From Lamellibrachia columna (lineage: Eukaryota > Annelida > Polychaeta > Sabellida > Siboglinidae), in contig OY759261.1 in the NCBI GenBank assembly GCA_963662155.1, positions 36,640,022 to 36,704,021 of the forward strand: a DNA stretch of 64,000 nt, in the 5' to 3' direction. The translations under genes were made by a program, and so were the position numbers. Position 1 is the first letter of the stretch. Each line of letters starts with the position of its first letter. Shown here one piece after another: positions 63,078 through 64,000 of the stretch. Under the pieces are notes generated by a model. That model ran no database searches, had not been told where the DNA came from, and was given only the letters and a program-made list of their open reading frames with translations.

Positions 63078-63170
63078 ATGAACATTGTTGGACTCTCGAT
63101 AAGCCAATGGCTTCCTTGTCCACTTGCCATCTGGGCCTTTGGCTTGGATGGCAAATCTTGTTAAATCATC
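60235..63170 (+). mobile_element. CR1 retrotransposon, 5'-truncated, nearly intact ORF2
   Basis: Homology to copy B begins near 60235-60310 and extends to the common CR1 3' end: AAGCCAATGGCTTCCTTGTC, then CTTGTTAAATCATCATC at about 63155. Copies A, B and C share this 3' end. The upstream sequence is unrelated to ORF1, so this copy is 5'-truncated. No target duplication was found by eye. Confidence 0.8.
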
Positions 63171-63223
63171 ATCATCTTCATTATGACTCAGATAATCATA
63201 CTCGACGAGTGATTGCAAGAGAG

Positions 63224-63225
<2 letters not shown>

Positions 63226-63294
<69 letters not shown>
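63226..63294. repeat. (AT)n microsatellite
   Basis: About 69 bp of AT dinucleotide just behind the CR1 end. Confidence 0.95.
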
Positions 63295-63296
<2 letters not shown>

Positions 63297-63300
63297 AAAC

Positions 63301-63443
63301 CAGGCATGGGGAAATTAACTTGAAAAGTTAATTAATTAAATTAAATTAATACATACATTCTCAAATTAAATTAACCTCATATATTGCTTAGGTAAATTAA
63401 ATTAACCTCTAAAATTCTTCAATTAAATTAAATCAACAAATAA
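63301..63443. mobile_element. One end of a hAT-like MITE with AAATTAA arrays
   Basis: CAGGCATGGGGAAATTAACT at 63301 repeats the 11-bp hAT-like start of the element at 43048. It is followed by repeated AAATTAAATTAA motifs, comparable to the TAATAG and GGAATT arrays of the other two. No matching right end lies in this window, so the element is cut by the window edge or incomplete. Confidence 0.5.
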
Positions 63444-63709
<266 letters not shown>

Positions 63710-64000
63710 TTGGGGGTTCTTCGTTTTCTTTTTTGGCGGCACCTTCGAGCGAAGGATTTTGTAACAACCCTGAAATGAAAAAACTTATAAATCGGTTTTA
63801 CCGACGTTTATTGGCGGTAACCGTGCAACAGTTAGGCATACCTCGAGTCTTGTAGAACAAACCGAGCTGCTCGTGGGCGCTTTCACGTAAAGGGTACACG
63901 TTTTGCCAAAATGCATTTTTCCCGTTGTAAGCAAACAATTAATTATGTACTATTAATTAAGTGTGATTAGCAGTGGCTGTATGAAGGATCATACAGGCCA
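63710..64000. other. No gene seen
   Basis: No recognisable motif. Confidence 0.4.

Overview
This window looks like intergenic or heterochromatin-like DNA from an animal genome. It is AT-rich and has no long host gene. It is filled with non-LTR retrotransposons (CR1 with an esterase ORF1, L2/CR1-like, and RTE-like with an AP endonuclease), piggyBac and hAT DNA transposons, MITE-like elements, a tRNA-derived SINE, very long pure microsatellites and more than a dozen minisatellites. This mixture suits a marine invertebrate or basal chordate, but nothing in the sequence fixes the species. Gene-finding signals are those of eukaryotes (a splice donor, 3' tails, target-site duplications), so no operons or ribosome binding sites are expected.

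Layout. 0-9 kb: four minisatellites, a 5'-truncated LINE with a 14-bp target-site duplication, a minus-strand SINE, a 254-copy CAG tract, and an L2/CR1-like reverse transcriptase (RT) relic split by a 1.6-kb insertion. 9-20 kb: mostly unassigned DNA, a second SINE copy, a broken SAP-like first exon at 11.1 kb, a 431-copy AC tract, a 625-bp inverted-repeat MITE and a 2-kb array of a 40-bp repeat. 20-29 kb: an RT relic, a hAT-like MITE and a piggyBac transposase gene whose reading frame contains 55 tandem copies of one 60-bp segment. 29-33 kb: diverged ~80-90-bp repeats around a large inverted repeat. 34-42 kb: two broken CR1 copies, one still showing the ORF1 esterase and one with a nested LINE, plus two further RT relics. 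43-51 kb: a second hAT-like MITE, arrays of ~100-bp and 61-bp units, and an RTE-like element with a 14-bp target-site duplication, an intact endonuclease and a deleted RT core. 52-57 kb: a tRNA-Gly-like sequence, AT tracts and a hAT element with an 8-bp duplication and a transposase relic. 57-64 kb: a decayed CR1 copy, a CR1 ORF2 that reads without interruption for 966 codons, and a 266-bp GCGT tract.

The main pattern is that tandem repeats have arisen repeatedly inside transposon coding sequence. This is seen in piggyBac (60 bp x55), CR1 ORF1 (30 bp x4), CR1 ORF2 (47 bp x~6), two other RT relics (42 bp x3 and ~45/31 bp x4) and a hAT transposase (49 bp x6). The piggyBac case is the most striking. 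All 55 units are exactly 60 bp, the three catalytic aspartates flank the array, and four of the five variable positions I found in the array are synonymous. No working host system can be claimed; the only plausibly functional protein is the CR1 ORF2.
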